Origin: Mytilus californianus
Taxonomy: Eukaryota; Mollusca; Bivalvia; Mytilida; Mytilidae
Length of the DNA: 64,000 nucleotides
NCBI RefSeq assembly: GCF_021869535.1
Contig: NW_026262690.1
Location: 10,651,501 to 10,715,500, forward strand
Direction of reading: 5' to 3'
A program made the position numbers and the translations under genes. Below, piece after piece: positions 12,808 to 24,049 of this stretch; positions within the stretch are counted from its first letter, which is position 1, and every line of letters starts with the position of its first letter. The notes under the pieces are model-generated. The model saw nothing but the letters and a program-made list of their open reading frames with translations, was not told the origin of the DNA and did not search any database.

Positions 12808-12999
12808 TTGGCACGAGCCGATATTGTCGGTAAGTATTTATATCAACGAATACGCGATATCTCTGTGGTCAAGCGTAACCGGGAGTGGAGTAATATTAGA
12901 GCATGGAAGTATAATATTGACAGGGACTACAACGATTTATTAGCACTTATTTATAACCCGGGGAGCGCTGTAGAAAAGGAATGGAAACTGCTTAATTAG
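12808..12999 (+). other. Short coding-like segment of unknown origin
   Basis: The frame reads RIRDISVVKRNREW, SNIRAWKYNIDRDYNDLL and NPGSAVEKEWKLLN before a TAG. The amino-acid mix is hydrophilic and the base composition less AT-rich than the flanks. A GTAAGT donor-like site lies at its left edge, so the apparent start may be artefactual. It may be a relic of a mobile-element protein. I do not recognise it. Confidence 0.2.
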
Positions 13000-13737
13000 T
13001 ACGCTATCGCTAATTCCTTTGGTGACTATCTGCGATGCCGCCGTCATAAATTGAACAGAGATACTTCTTAAAAATTACGTGGTTTTTACCGAGACAGGTT
13101 AACACTAATACCTGTCGGAAAGTTGACCTTTAATCATAAATAACTTATTTAAACATATATGTTTCACCATTACAACAATGAACAAAACCCATAATGTATA
13201 GTATGCTATAATAAGGCAAAAACATAATTAATTGTGAAATTATTCAAACAAGAAAATTAACAGCTTGAAATTATGCCAAACTCATTTACGAAAATAAAAA
13301 ACATAAACCATAACCACTAAATTACGGGGGTTAACAAGTTAAACTAAACATAATTTTCTTCTATGAAATTATTTTGATTTGAACATGTTTTAAAATACAG
13401 AGGTTTTTTTCCCCTAAAATATGAATAAATGCAATTATTATGGATGCAAGCTATGAATTGCATCCCAAAAACTTAAATATGACACCTTTACATCGTGTGT
13501 GAAATATTGCGTCAAACAAAATTCTTTGACGGAAAGAAAACGTTTAAAATCCAGCATATCTTACAAAGGTTTACATGTATAAAGTATGTCACTCATTTGG
13601 GGTTTCTTACTTTGCATACAAAGATATCGTTGAGTAATACAATATTCCGATAAGACCTTTCACATTATACTGGTGCATTTATAATTCTCTGTTTTTTTTA
13701 CATAATTAAGACGTGGGCTTCTTTGCAAATATTCAAA
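13000..13737. other. AT-rich sequence, nothing recognised
   Basis: No gene, RNA or repeat shared with other parts of the window was found. Confidence 0.4.
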
Positions 13738-13990
13738 AAGTAAAACAACAAAAATACCGAACTCCAAGTAAAATTCAAAACAGAAATTCCCCTAACAATT
13801 GGCAAAATAAAAAGCTCAAACACATCAAACGAATGGAAAACAACTGTCATATTCCTGACTTGATATAGTCATTTCTTTATGTAGAAAATGGTGGATTATA
13901 AACCTGGTTTTAAAGCTAGCTAAACCTCTCACTTGAATGACAGTCGCATAAAATTCCATTGTATTGACAACAATGTGTGAACAAAACAAA
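13738..13990 (+). repeat. M4 repeat, copy 2
   Basis: It shares ATACC(G/T)AACTCCAAG, AATTCAAAAC and AAAAGCTCAAACACATCA with 3642-3790, then continues with AACTGTCATATTCCTGACTT and further sequence not present in copy 1, so copy 1 is the shorter version. It abuts the M1 copy at 14043. Confidence 0.6.
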
Positions 13991-14042
13991 CAGACATAAT
14001 ACGTTGGTTTTCCCGTTTGAATGGTTTTACACTAGTAATTGT

Positions 14043-14187
14043 TGGGGCCCTTTATAGCTTGCTGTTCGGTGTGAGCCAATGCTCCGTGTTGAAGGCCGTA
14101 CCTTGACCTATAATGGTTTACTTTTATAAATTGTTACTTGGATGGAGAGTTGTCTCATTGGCACTCATACCACATCTTCATATATCT
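14043..14187 (-). repeat. Retroelement 3' tail, type M1
   Basis: It reads GGGGCCCTTTATAGCTTGCT, then GGCCGTACCTTGACCTATAA, then GAGAGTTGTCTCATTGGCA and ATACCACATC. This is the plus-strand view of a 3' tail that occurs in either orientation at 30165, 30557, 34628, 43187, 44955, 52248, 60370 and 62884. The 30557-30645 copy matches it in inverse orientation, including the unusual TATAATGGTTTACTTTTATAA block. Confidence 0.75.
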
Positions 14188-14379
14188 ATAATAGGTAAAA
14201 ATGTCAAAAATAGGGGTACAGCAGTCAACATTGTGTTATAATCTCAATCACTATAAAAACAAACAAATATGTCAACAAAGAAAAACAAAATGACAAATAG
14301 ACAAAGCACAAACGCAAAAATGAAAAACACAAGAATACAAAAATAAAACCACAGCACATCAACACAAAATGCCAGGCAA

Positions 14380-14970
14380 TTTTTAACTTACATTTTATGA
14401 TTCAATTCAGACTTTTTTTGTTAAAATTTTACAGTTCATGAAAGAATTAGAAATGTGAAAGTTCTGCATTAGTTTAACTTCAATAGTCCAGTAAAGTTCC
14501 ATGGTGCTACTGTAGTTGTAGCTTGATAGACAGATTATTAAATGAAATGTTTGACGTCAACTATCAATTACGAAAACAATAAGTCAAGTTTGCCAGAGAT
14601 TCATATAAAAAAACTTAACCTTGAAGTTATTTTTTATCAGATCCGTGTTTTGTCCTTTATATATTAAGTTAATGTTATAGTCTCTTTTTTTATTAACATT
14701 CAGCAAAGAACTGAATGTGCAATAAATGCCCTTCAAATTTGAGATGCTTTTGATATTGATCCAAAGTCAAAGATTCACTGATTGCATATCCAGTCTTGCT
14801 AGGGCGTGTCATATGTACTTGTTTGTATGGTTGCATTATTTACAATTATAGCACAACACTTATAATACATTCCATCATAAAATATATTCAGATAGCAAAA
14901 CATATAGCAACTTGGTGCCGTAAGACTCTTGGGAGCACCAAGTAAATTTCTTTATACATACTTGAAATAT
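14380..14970. other. AT-rich sequence, nothing recognised
   Basis: No coding exon or repeat copy is seen. Confidence 0.4.
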
Positions 14971-14974
14971 ATAT

Positions 14975-15815
14975 ATGGAAGTGTATTACTATAATTTGTT
15001 ATTTTCAGACATGAAATTCATGTATTTATTTTTGATGTTTTTGTTATGGTTTCGGTTGAATAATGTGTTATGTCGTATCGTTTGTTGTCCAAATAATTAT
15101 AAAATTGCCTTTCAATACCATCATTGTCATATTCCCGAATATGACTGTCATACTGAATGTGAATTTGCATTGCTGTCCGGCGTGTCTCGGTGTTTTGTAC
15201 CTCCAACATTAATGGATTTATTTTGATGTTTCTGATATGGTTTCGGTTGGATAATCTGTTATGTCTTATCGTTAGTCCAAATAATTATAAAATTGTCTTT
15301 CCATACCATCATTGTCATGAAAATTGTTTGAACGAATATTGTGAAAATAATTGTATAAAGTTTGAGATTGCATGTTATTTACGTAAGCGCGTCACTGTTT
15401 TTGATATCTTGTGGTTTGCATGTTGTGTCGACTATTATATTATATGTTTGTGCGTTTCTCTGTTATGAATATTCTTGCTTGTGTTTGTGCTGTATTTCTG
15501 TCACGTAGTGTTTTAGCGATATTTGTTAACATTGTCATAAAGCGGGAGGTTTTGCATGCCATGAAACCAGGTTCAACCCACCATTTTTTTTCTTTAAAAG
15601 CCCTGTACCAAGTCAGGAATATGGCAGTTGTTATCAAATAGTTCGTTTCTATGTATGTTGGCGTTTGGTTTTGTTGCACTTCGGTGTTCCTGTTGTTCCT
15701 ATGTTTCTTCTTATAGTTGATGTGTTTCCCTCGGTTTTGATTTGTAACCCGGATTTGTTTTCTCTCAATCGATTTATGACTTTTTAAGACCGGTATAGTA
15801 CTGTTGCCTTTATTC
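14975..15815 (+). repeat. M2 repeat, copy 2, with an internal duplication
   Basis: This is the second copy of the repeat at 8917-9885, sharing the block order from TTCCCGAATATGACTGTCAT to CTGTTGCCTTTAT. It differs by an internal direct duplication: the segment 15020-15128 (GGTTTCGGTTGAATAATGTG through ATACCATCATTGTCAT) recurs at about 15212-15316, roughly 190 bases later. The overlapping small hydrophobic open frames on both strands reflect T-rich repeat sequence. Confidence 0.7.
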
Positions 15816-16082
15816 ATAATATATAATAAGGTTACAAAATTTAAATTAAATATATGATAAAAGTATTTGAAATATTTATTATTTGTAAATTATATGAAAT
15901 AGTGTAACAAAGCTATAGGTCTATATTATTTATATTCAAAACATATGCAAAGGGTGTTGAACTTAACGTCAAACTGCTCTTTGTGTATAAAACAACATTA
16001 AAACTCGTATATATTACTTTAACATCTACTTTTGTTCATACCTTTTATATTTTACTAGTCTTTTTGTGGATTTACTATTTAA

Positions 16083-16165
16083 GAGAGGGGCGAAAGATAC
16101 CAGAGGGACAGTCAAACTCATAGATCGAAAATAAACTGACAATGCCATGGCTAAAAAAGAAAAAA
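16083..16165 (-). repeat. M3 repeat fragment
   Basis: The plus strand reads AGGGGCGAAAGATACCAGAG, GGGACAGTCAAACTCATAGAT and AACTGACAATGCCATGGC, the reverse complement of the family's 3' end (compare 3110-3185 and 26030-26090). It is followed by an A-rich run. Confidence 0.65.
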
Positions 16166-16349
16166 AAAAAGAAAAAAGACAAACAGACAAATAATATTAC
16201 TATAGTGTACAGGCATATATATGTTACATCTATTTTTTCAGAGTGGCAATCATTAAAATTGAAAGTATGAAATCCAAAGTATAAACATTTTTGTTAAATC
16301 AATATAAAATAATGCTTATTTCTAATTCAGATTTATCAAAAATAAAATT

Positions 16350-16815
16350 AATGGTAACTTTTATTACGTGTTCCCCACGGGAATATTTCACTCAATGATC
16401 ACTTTTATCATGTGTTCCCACGGGGAACTTTTCACTAAATGTTAACTTTTATTATGTGTTCCCCAAGGGAACATTTCACAAAATGATTACGTTTAGCATG
16501 TGTTCCCCTGCGGGAAATGTCAATGGTTCTCAAAGGAACATTTCACTAAAGGATATTTTTTATCATGTGTTACGCAGGGAACCATTTAAATGTTCCCAAG
16601 AGAAAAAACTCACTAAATGTGCTTACCTAGATGCGTATTAATCTGTGTTCTTCACAGTATTATTTCACTAAATGGTAACTTTTATTATGTGTTCCCCAAG
16701 GGAATAATTGACTAAATGATAACTTATATCATGTGTTCTCAAAGGGAACATTTCAATGATCTCGAGGTGAATATTTCACTAAATAGTTACTTTTTATTAT
16801 GTATTCTCTAGAAGA
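16350..16815. repeat. Minisatellite of palindrome-bearing units
   Basis: About eight or nine degenerate units of roughly 40-60 bases follow the pattern AACTTTTATTATGTGTTCC, CC-AAGGGAACA, TTTCACTAAATG. Each better-preserved unit contains an inverted repeat GTTCCC ... GGGAAC, so a transcript or single strand could form a string of small hairpins. Units vary by substitution and by loss of one arm. No coding frame crosses the array. Confidence 0.75.
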
Positions 16816-17006
16816 ACTAATTATGTTTTATTACGCAAGCAAATGCACTACTTGCCGGTTCTCCAGTTGATCAATTTACAGTGAACTTCATCTACGAGTC
16901 TGTATAGATACATGCTTAGGAGTCTGACATAATACTTTAACATGTTCAAAAGTACACACATGTGCCTTTTTTTTGACTGATTTTCTTCCATTTTTGTACA
17001 AGTATT

Positions 17007-17215
17007 AGGGCAATCAAGTGCGGATCAAGGATTTGTGAAAAGGGGGGCGTAATTCCCGAAAAGGCGAGCTGAGCGAGGCAAAACAATTTTTTGACGATTT
17101 TATGCTTAAAAACCTTTATATTTGTAAGAAACATACGATTTTTCTTTTTTTGGCGATCAAAAGTGGGGAGTGTACGCCCTGCCCTGTACGCCCTATCGTA
17201 GATCCGCAACTGGCA
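17007..17215. mobile_element. MITE with GCGGATC termini
   Basis: Terminal inverted sequences GCAATCAAGTGCGGATC and GATCCGCAACTGGCAAT bound about 200 bases. The ends resemble the CAGNGGCGGAT termini of the elements at 39952, 40440 and 61629. Inside lies GGCGAGCTGAGCGAGGC, shared in inverse form with 37811 and 61786. It has no coding capacity. I cannot see a clean target duplication. Confidence 0.5.
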
Positions 17216-17219
17216 ATAA

Positions 17220-17850
17220 CAAGTTTCGATGATTTTAGGATTTAATGAGAGAAAAAATATGGTATGGTCATAATCCGTTCGAATCACCATGAATGCACTT
17301 TAAATATTGTTTTTTTATATTTTAGGTAAAATTGTGTAATAAACTGAAAATACAGATGAACGAAATGATTTCATAAAATCAGGGATATAAAAAAACCAGA
17401 AATCCTTCAAATGGAATCACTAAATTATGGAAAGCCGACGTGAACCCCCCGATTATCGATACTATTGATATAATCTCACCAAATATTAAGTTGTTTTTTG
17501 GGTAAAATTGTTGTAAAACAATGAAGATTAAGATTTGTTACCAAATATACAAACTTCGTTATGGCTTGTTGCCATGGTAATTTTTTAAATGCGTAATTTT
17601 TTTTTCTGAACCTCTTATACCTTAGTGTAGTTATGACAAATTTAAGAATATGTATGGAAACATTTCATTTTCACTAATATTTGGGCCAAAAAAGGGCCTT
17701 ATTGCCACTGCTGCTTAACAGTATAAATGGCTCCTTTTTATACAATTATATAAGTATAAGTAATAAACAATACATAATTAAGCTTCCCTGCTGTCTTAAC
17801 TTATTTCATTAAGTTTTCAATTAGCAAATAAACTTTGTTTTAAGACATAA
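17220..17850. other. AT-rich sequence before the LINE relic
   Basis: No LINE coding sequence can be traced upstream of 17851, consistent with 5' truncation of the element that follows. Nothing else is recognised. Confidence 0.4.
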
Positions 17851-18504
17851 AGACAGACAGATACCGTTGGTATCAAATGGTCGTTGAAGAAAACTAGAGG
17901 TAGAATTAAGAATTGGAACCATAGAGTTATGGAAATGTTTAAAACTCGTAATTTTGAAGACTATTGTAACTTTGAAACTAATGTATTAAATAAGAGTATT
18001 CTTGTACAAATTGAAACAATAATGTTTGATAAATATAAAATGGATTGGAGTAATAGAGTATCTACGTATGCTCAAGGAAATAAATTAAGAACATATAAGT
18101 TATTTAAATATGATTATTGTAATGAACCTTACTTAAAATGTAAATTGTCACCTAAATTTAGGAGTGCTTTTGCTAATTTTAGATGTGGAGTTGCTCCCCT
18201 TAGAATAGAAACAGGCAGATATGAAAGAAAAGAAATACATGAAAGAACATGTTTTTATTGTTATAATAGTATTGAAGATGAACTACATGTTTTATTAAAA
18301 TGTCCACTATACGGAGATCTTAGACACGTATTGTTTTATGAAGCTGCAAATTTTAATGTGGATTTTAACGTTTTATCAGATAATGAAAAAATAATTTTCT
18401 TATTTAATAACGATAAAGTTTTTGAAAGTGTTGCCAGAACCTGCTATAACATTTTAATCAGAAGAAATGTTTTTTTTTATATAATTAGTTATGCTGTATT
18501 TTAA
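17851..18504 (+). pseudogene. LINE pol C-terminus with CCHC zinc knuckle
   Basis: This frame is open from just after a TAA at 17848 to a TAA ending at 18504. It has no credible start codon because the 5' part of the protein is missing. It shows the LINE block FRSAFANFRCGVAPLRIETG followed by GRYERKE, then a knuckle C-x2-C-x8-H-x4-C (RTCFYCYN ... LHVLLKCPLYGDLR), the zf-RVT-like region found downstream of the RT domain. The catalytic RT and endonuclease domains are absent. The surviving part has no internal stop, so the insertion is probably fairly young, but it cannot act on its own. A host-gene origin is unlikely. Confidence 0.75.
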
Positions 18505-18545
18505 TGATATTCTTAAGCAAATATATATTATATATAATAGGCAGT

Positions 18546-18569
18546 GGCTATTCTTCCGGAAGAATAGCC
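18546..18569. other. Perfect 24-bp palindrome in LINE 3' region
   Basis: The arms GGCTATTCTTCC and GGAAGAATAGCC are exact inverse complements with no loop, 42 bases after the pol stop codon. A weaker GCAG ... CTGC pair flanks them. In a LINE RNA this could be the hairpin read by the element's reverse transcriptase. That role is an inference. Confidence 0.7.
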
Positions 18570-19117
18570 TTTCTCTGCTATTATGCTATAATTCCGGCCA
18601 TACATAACAATAAATAATGAAAATGTTTTTGGTTAAGTGGTTATTGTAGCATCCAATGGAGAATGTAGTTGCAAAACAAAAAAAATCCTCACATGCAAAC
18701 GCTGAGAGTTGGAACTATTCATTATTTGCACGTTCTCCGAGCGGACATTACTGATTATAAACTCAAGATAAAACGTTCTGGAAAATAGTAATAATGAAAA
18801 AAAAACAGAATAATCATGGGAATAAACTCCCCAAGTACCAACTTTGATTTATTTTTCTACTGGCTGTTCCATGGAACACTCCGATTCCCCGTAAATATAA
18901 ACAGCTTGCAAATGCGTATATAATATGTACATTATCGAATCGTATTTCAATATTGCTTGTACAGTCTCTCATAAATCTTTTAAGATTGGCACATACAATG
19001 TTAATGTAATGTTTCTTGTTATACATGTATATTTTATGTACCTGTATGAATATTTTATTGTGTAAATACATGTAATTGTATGTGGTGAGACTATAATAAA
19101 ATATTGAATCTGAATCT

Positions 19118-19788
19118 ACCATTAATATACTAATATATACAACAGGCCAGAGTCTGAGCTTGTTTTGCGGTTTAATATGAAAACAAGATTGATGAAAAAA
19201 GGTCATTAACTTTATGTTTTCAAATTCATAAAATGCAAAAATACATTTTGCAAATGAAATATTTGAAATAAAATTTCATAATAAATACGAAACAATAATG
19301 CATAATTGATACGAAATAGCATACACTATTAAAGATCATATCAATTAAATACAGTTATGCTTATTCTTTCTCGAGAGTTGTTTGATGTTGTAAGGGACAG
19401 TATAATTATATAAGTTTCTTCCATACAAACCCATATGTTCACATAGAAAACGAGGTATATATCGCTGATCAACTGATGGAGTTTAAAGGCAACTTTCTAT
19501 TTTGGCAAGCCAAAAGGCGAGTATTTATATATCTGTCTGTTGTTCCGTCCGTTCATAAGACATATATTTTGTTCTTCTCATCTGAAGTTATTATGCGTAA
19601 ATCATGAAATGATACACATAAGGTCTAGTATAAAAAGTGTCTAATCATTTTGCTCAGAACCACATTGCAGAGAGGGCTTTTTAATTATCATTTGTCGATT
19701 TTCAGTTTTCTAAAAGCTATTCTGTACTTGCATATTATCCTGACGTTATCTATTTATAAAAGTACCAAATAAGTCAAGGAACATCTGA
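19118..19788. other. AT-rich sequence, nothing recognised
   Basis: Between the LINE tail and the next MITE I see only chance open frames. Confidence 0.4.
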
Positions 19789-20068
19789 TTATAATTTAAT
19801 TTTGGATGTAACGCGTCTTCTGATTGGCTGACATAATTTTGTCATGTGACCGTGATGTCATCAACGTTTTTTTCATGGTTTACTCCGGTTTAAAATGGAA
19901 TTTAGAATTAAATTATAAGAAATGACTGTAATATTTTTTCTGTCTATTCGAAATAACATAAAAAATTTGGTGCACACTTTAAAATAACCCGCTACGCGAG
20001 TTATTCAGTGTGCACCACATTTTTGATGTTATTTCTTCATAGACAGAAAAAATATTACAGTCATTCCT
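19789..20068. mobile_element. Hairpin-headed MITE, copy (i)
   Basis: Two inverted-repeat systems sit side by side. The body (19789-19921) is bounded by ATAATTTAATT and its inverse AATTAAATTATAA, and holds TTCTGATTGGCTGACATAA. The head (19919-20068) is a long stem, AATGACTGTAATATTTTTTC ... inverse, then TGGTGCACACT ... AGTGTGCACCA. Its loop holds a second hairpin, AATAACCCGC-TA-CGCGAGTTATT. It has no coding capacity. The head-plus-body design repeats at 23682 and 34733. Confidence 0.7.
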
Positions 20069-20069
20069 T

Positions 20070-21605
20070 AAATACAAACAATTCCTGAAAGGACACAACG
20101 TTAGCAAACAACGGTAACCGCTTAGACATGTACAGATCCTCATTTGGATAGGCACATAAAAGGTTATGAACTATTAGAATCCTTTCTTTTCCAGCATTTT
20201 CATGTTGGGAACAATATGAGAACCAAACCACTGTTTCTTCCATAAAAGTGATGTAATTATGAATTATAACTTCAGTTAGTTTTGTAATAGATTATGAACA
20301 ATTCAAAGAAGAAAAAAGAATCGAATATCATTATTTTTGTTGTTTTATTTTATAAGCTGAACTTAAATTGTCCACGATTATGCACATCGTGATAAGTTGT
20401 AGATAACACTCAATGTTATAATACAATTATTTCCTAGTAGATGTTTGAAAAGGACGCATTGAATATGCAGAAATGAGATAGAGATGAAATATCATGTAAA
20501 AAGGGGTTTGCCTGTTACACGGAACAATTATATCACCTCAAGAAAAAATACAAAATGGAAAAAAATTGAAACAATGTTAAAATAAAAAAATCAATAGACT
20601 GAAAAGTGGTTTCTAACATTTTCCAGGAACTTCATACATAAAGTAGAAAATCGGTACTGCATATGCTATGCAATAATGTACCCCGTGTAATTAGTGCATT
20701 ATAACGGAAATTTTCGTAATAACTTAAAAATTCTCCTTAACAATAGAATAAAAAGACAAGCATATATGATACACTTTTGTTTCTTCAGAAAAAAAGTCTG
20801 TTTTGTTACGGAAGCTTGAAATAAGCAATATATACCTGAAAAATTGTCGGGAAACGTGGAAATTGTGAGCAAGCGACGTCGTGCATTTTCGCGCTTACGT
20901 TCAGAATACCAAGGAGGGGACACAGTTGTTGGGATTAATAGTGGTTTATTTAGAAAGCATCACTAAAAGCAGTTAATGTAGAAAAATGAGAAAAATGACA
21001 TTGTAAGAACCCCATGATTTCCGCATTTTAAATTTTTAAAAAATCATACTTTAATTTGCGAATCTTATTACTGATTTCAAGCATGGATTGAATAATAAAA
21101 CTAATCATCCATTTAAGAATTTATTTTCTCCTTAGTTTCACTTATCACAATAATTAGAATCCAATCTTATTAATTGATGACGAAGAATATCTACTGTAAA
21201 ATTTTTAAAACTTTGCTTATTTTTTTACAAATAATGCAAAAATCCCCAATTTACAGCTTTAATTTTCTCGAAACCTAGCACGGTAAACTATGTTTTATTT
21301 CGTGATTTATGTTTTTGACAACTCGGCTAGACCTACAACATATTCCAAAATTATAAAAATGACAATACAAAATTAAACTGCATCTATACAACGTAGTGAG
21401 TTGTAAATGGAATTGCAGTCTATGTAATTAAAAATAAAACGCGGCTTCAAACACATTAGTATAAACCCGTCCACTTTTCTGTGCTCTCTTCAACATTTCT
21501 CTTTATTATCTAACATGGTCTCTGTCAAAATTGATTTTCAACAAAGTAATTTTGTATCTCAAAAATGTTTGTATACCAATAATTCATGTTTAAAATATAT
21601 GATAC
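20070..21605. other. AT-rich sequence, no gene seen
   Basis: About 1.5 kb with no repeat copy shared elsewhere and no exon with convincing splice sites. Open frames are short and of low complexity. Confidence 0.4.
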
Positions 21606-21608
21606 ATG

Positions 21609-21831
21609 TATATGAGGGTCTGAATGGGATTTACAGAATAGAGAATAATGGACAAAAATTGCAAAATATAGGGCTAAAAAAAATAAAGAATAGAGAAAAA
21701 TAGGCCCCAAAATTAAAGAATATAGAATAATGGCGTACTAAAATGTAAAGAATAGAGAATAATGGGCAAAAGTTATAAAGAATAGAGAAAAATGGTCTAA
21801 AAATAAAAAAATAAAGATGAGCCCTCATATA
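21609..21831. mobile_element. Small TIR element filled with a 31-bp minisatellite
   Basis: TATATGAGGGTC at the left and GAGCCCTCATATA at the right are near-perfect inverse complements. Between them AGAATAGAGAATAATGG-type units start at 21635, 21687, 21717, 21749 and 21779, giving a period of about 30-32 bases in the last four. It has no coding capacity. Confidence 0.6.
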
Positions 21832-21924
21832 TTTACTGAACATGAATTCATGACCATGTAAACATTTGGTAATTGTGAAATTAGAAGAAGTAATAATTAG
21901 GATGTTAACATTGAATAGGTAATA

Positions 21925-22300
21925 TACATGCTGTTATGTGCGTATTGCTGTGTGTTTGTTTATTCCCCATTGGCTAGAGGTATAGGGGGAGGGTTGAGAT
22001 CTCAAAAAACGGGTTTAACCCCGCCACATTTTTGCGCCTGTCCCAAGTCAGAAACCTCTATCCTTCGTGTTTTTTTTTTTTTTTTATTTTGGTTCATTTA
22101 TATGTTTCGGAGTTTAGTGTGGCGTCCATTTTGCTGAACTAGTATACATTATTGTGTAGGGGCTAGTTGAAGCCCGCCTATGGGTGCGGGATTTTCACGC
22201 TGCATTGAAGACCCATTGGTGGCCTTGGTCTGGTTTCTGCTCTTTGGTCGGGTTGTTTGTATCTTGACACATTCCCCGTTTCCATTTTCAATTCCATAAG
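21925..22300 (+). repeat. Retroelement 3' tail, type II, 5'-truncated copy
   Basis: It reads GCGTATTGCTGTGTGTTTG, CTAGAGGTATAGGGGGAGG, AACCCCGCCACATTTTTGCG, CCTGTCCCAAGTCAG, then GACCCATTGGTGGCCTTGG and TTTGGTCGGGTTGTTTG, and ends ACACATTCCCCGTTTCCATT. The same tail, inverted, lies downstream of RT coding relics at 55582-56180 and 58706-59320, so this is the 3' end of that retroelement without its coding part. A T16 run interrupts it near 22070. Confidence 0.75.
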
Positions 22301-22309
22301 TAGTAAACA

Positions 22310-23200
22310 GATATAGACAAAACAGGTTATTGCTGGGAGGGATGAAAGTCATGGGTATTGTAGATAATTTTATAATGGGTTTCACAAATGTTAACTTTCC
22401 CCTTTAACATCTTCAAGTGATTTTTGTGGATATTCAAAATAATTTTAAAAAAAAAGAAATATGAATCACCATAATGTAATTATATTTTGGTATTTTATCA
22501 AAAGAAATGCAGTTTTTAAAAGTTATTTGAGAATGTTGAGAATTTGAATTGATTTATTGGTAAAAACTGTGAAACATTCTTGAATTCAAAATGTAACAGA
22601 TGTGGAATGAGTAAGAAGTTATATCACTAATGTCAAAGGAAAATCATGGTTTATTGATTATTTTTACAAGGAAAGGATTACAGCTATTTTACTTTGAACA
22701 TGCTAAAGGCAAAGAAAAAGGAATCTAAATTTACTTCAGACAAGTTAATTAATTCATGACACATAAACCAATTTTTAAAGGTCAATCAACAAATAAATGC
22801 TGTTGAAACAAACAGAGGACAAAAAAGTGTATGTGATCGCTACCGTTATAGCATCGACAGAATATTGATAGACCAAGAATAGCATGAACACTATCATCTA
22901 ATGGCAAACAACAACATAATAAAAAAAGAAGTATAGATGAGTATGCACGTCAATCTAGACAAGATAAAGAGATGGAACATTTCCTTTTGCAATTTTATGA
23001 GCAGTATTGCACAGGGGGTCAACATGAGTCCATTATGTACGTTCACTACGATACACATTTTAGGCTAGAACGGACTTGTAACATTTGAGTTAACCTTCTA
23101 GACTTTAAGTGCTGTATTTTAATGGACATGATATTTTTTTATATTGTGCTGTCTTGATTCTATTAAAATTTATAATCCTTTTACGAGATAATTTCTGTCG
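22310..23200. other. AT-rich sequence, nothing recognised
   Basis: No repeat copy or coding exon is evident. Confidence 0.4.
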
Positions 23201-23204
23201 CTAA

Positions 23205-23395
23205 AATGAGCATTGATATTTTCTCTTTTTCGCTAAAATGGATTAAGAATCTTGCGCTAAAATGGGCATTGATAATTTCACTTTTCGCTAAAATAGGTTA
23301 AAAATCTTGCGCTCACTAATGGGTTAAACTTTGGCGCTAAAACGTCCGATTTTTTCGCTAAATTGTCCTATCAATGCGCTAAAATGTCCTCCGCC
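23205..23395 (+). repeat. Irregular array of CGCTAAAATG motifs
   Basis: The motif (C)GCTAAAAT recurs about eight times at irregular spacing, alternating with GGCATTGATA and GTTAAAAATCTTGCG segments in a higher-order pattern of about 55-60 bases. It is non-coding. The class is unknown. Confidence 0.55.
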
Positions 23396-23681
23396 GATGT
23401 TGTAAGCCTCAATTTGACAGTTACCATGGCCTACAATAAGAGTAAACACCTCGGAAAACATGAATAGAAAATGGAATATTCAATATAATTAATCTTTAAG
23501 AATTTAGACAACTAACAAAGATAAGGATTAAAAGATACATGTACTAAAAAATATGTTGATGTCATTTTCCTTAACTTACAGATGTTTAATTTTATACAGC
23601 GTTTTATTTTTTTCCTTACAGATAACTATATTTTGAAAGCAGAGAGTTAATATTCCTATCCTTCATCAGTGTTTTTTATTT

Positions 23682-24042
23682 AATGAATGGCTATTATTTA
23701 TTTTGAATTTATTGAACCGTAAAATTAATTTTTGACTCTTCACATTGAATAATCCGCGAAGCGGATTATGTAAAATGTGAAGAGTCAAAAATTAATTTTA
23801 TGGTTCAATAAATTCAATATAAATAATAGCCATTCATTATAAATAAATTTCTATCAAAAATAAGGCTCAAAGAGCTTTTTATAATATTTATATTAACAAT
23901 AACAAGTTAACGTACACACATGTTGGCGTATGAATACACAACGTCATAGTGGGCGTGTCGCCATAAAAATTGCCAACATTGAAAATAAAGGTAATAATTT
24001 TAACCAATCAGAAGACAGTTAATACACCAAATTTATTTATAA
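23682..24042. mobile_element. Hairpin-headed MITE, copy (ii), mirror orientation
   Basis: The head (23682-23850) is a long stem: AATGAATGGCTATTATTTAT ... inverse and TTTTTGACTCTTCACATT ... inverse. Its loop is a tight hairpin, ATAATCCGC-GAA-GCGGATTAT. The body (23837-24042) is bounded by TTATAAATAAATTT and AAATTTATTTATAA and holds AACCAATCAGAAGACAG. Head and body are in the opposite order to copy (i). The loop resembles copy (i) although the arms do not. Confidence 0.7.
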
Positions 24043-24049
24043 AGGAGTA

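Larger units (their letters stand above)
17851..19117 (+). mobile_element. 5'-truncated non-LTR retrotransposon (LINE)
   Basis: The element keeps the C-terminal part of the pol protein (17851-18504) and a 3' region. The region immediately after the stop has a perfect palindrome (18546-18569), and the likely 3' end lies near 19090-19117, where AATAAAATATTGAATCTGAATC gives the short tandem tail characteristic of many LINEs. Loss of the 5' end fits target-primed reverse transcription. The 3' boundary is inferred from the tail. Confidence 0.6.

Noticed and set aside
15440..15817. 125-codon minus-strand open frame
   Set aside because: It lies inside the M2 repeat. The other M2 copy has no equivalent open frame.
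18814..19206. 130-codon minus-strand open frame
   Set aside because: It lies antisense to the LINE 3' region and tail and has hydrophobic, low-complexity content.
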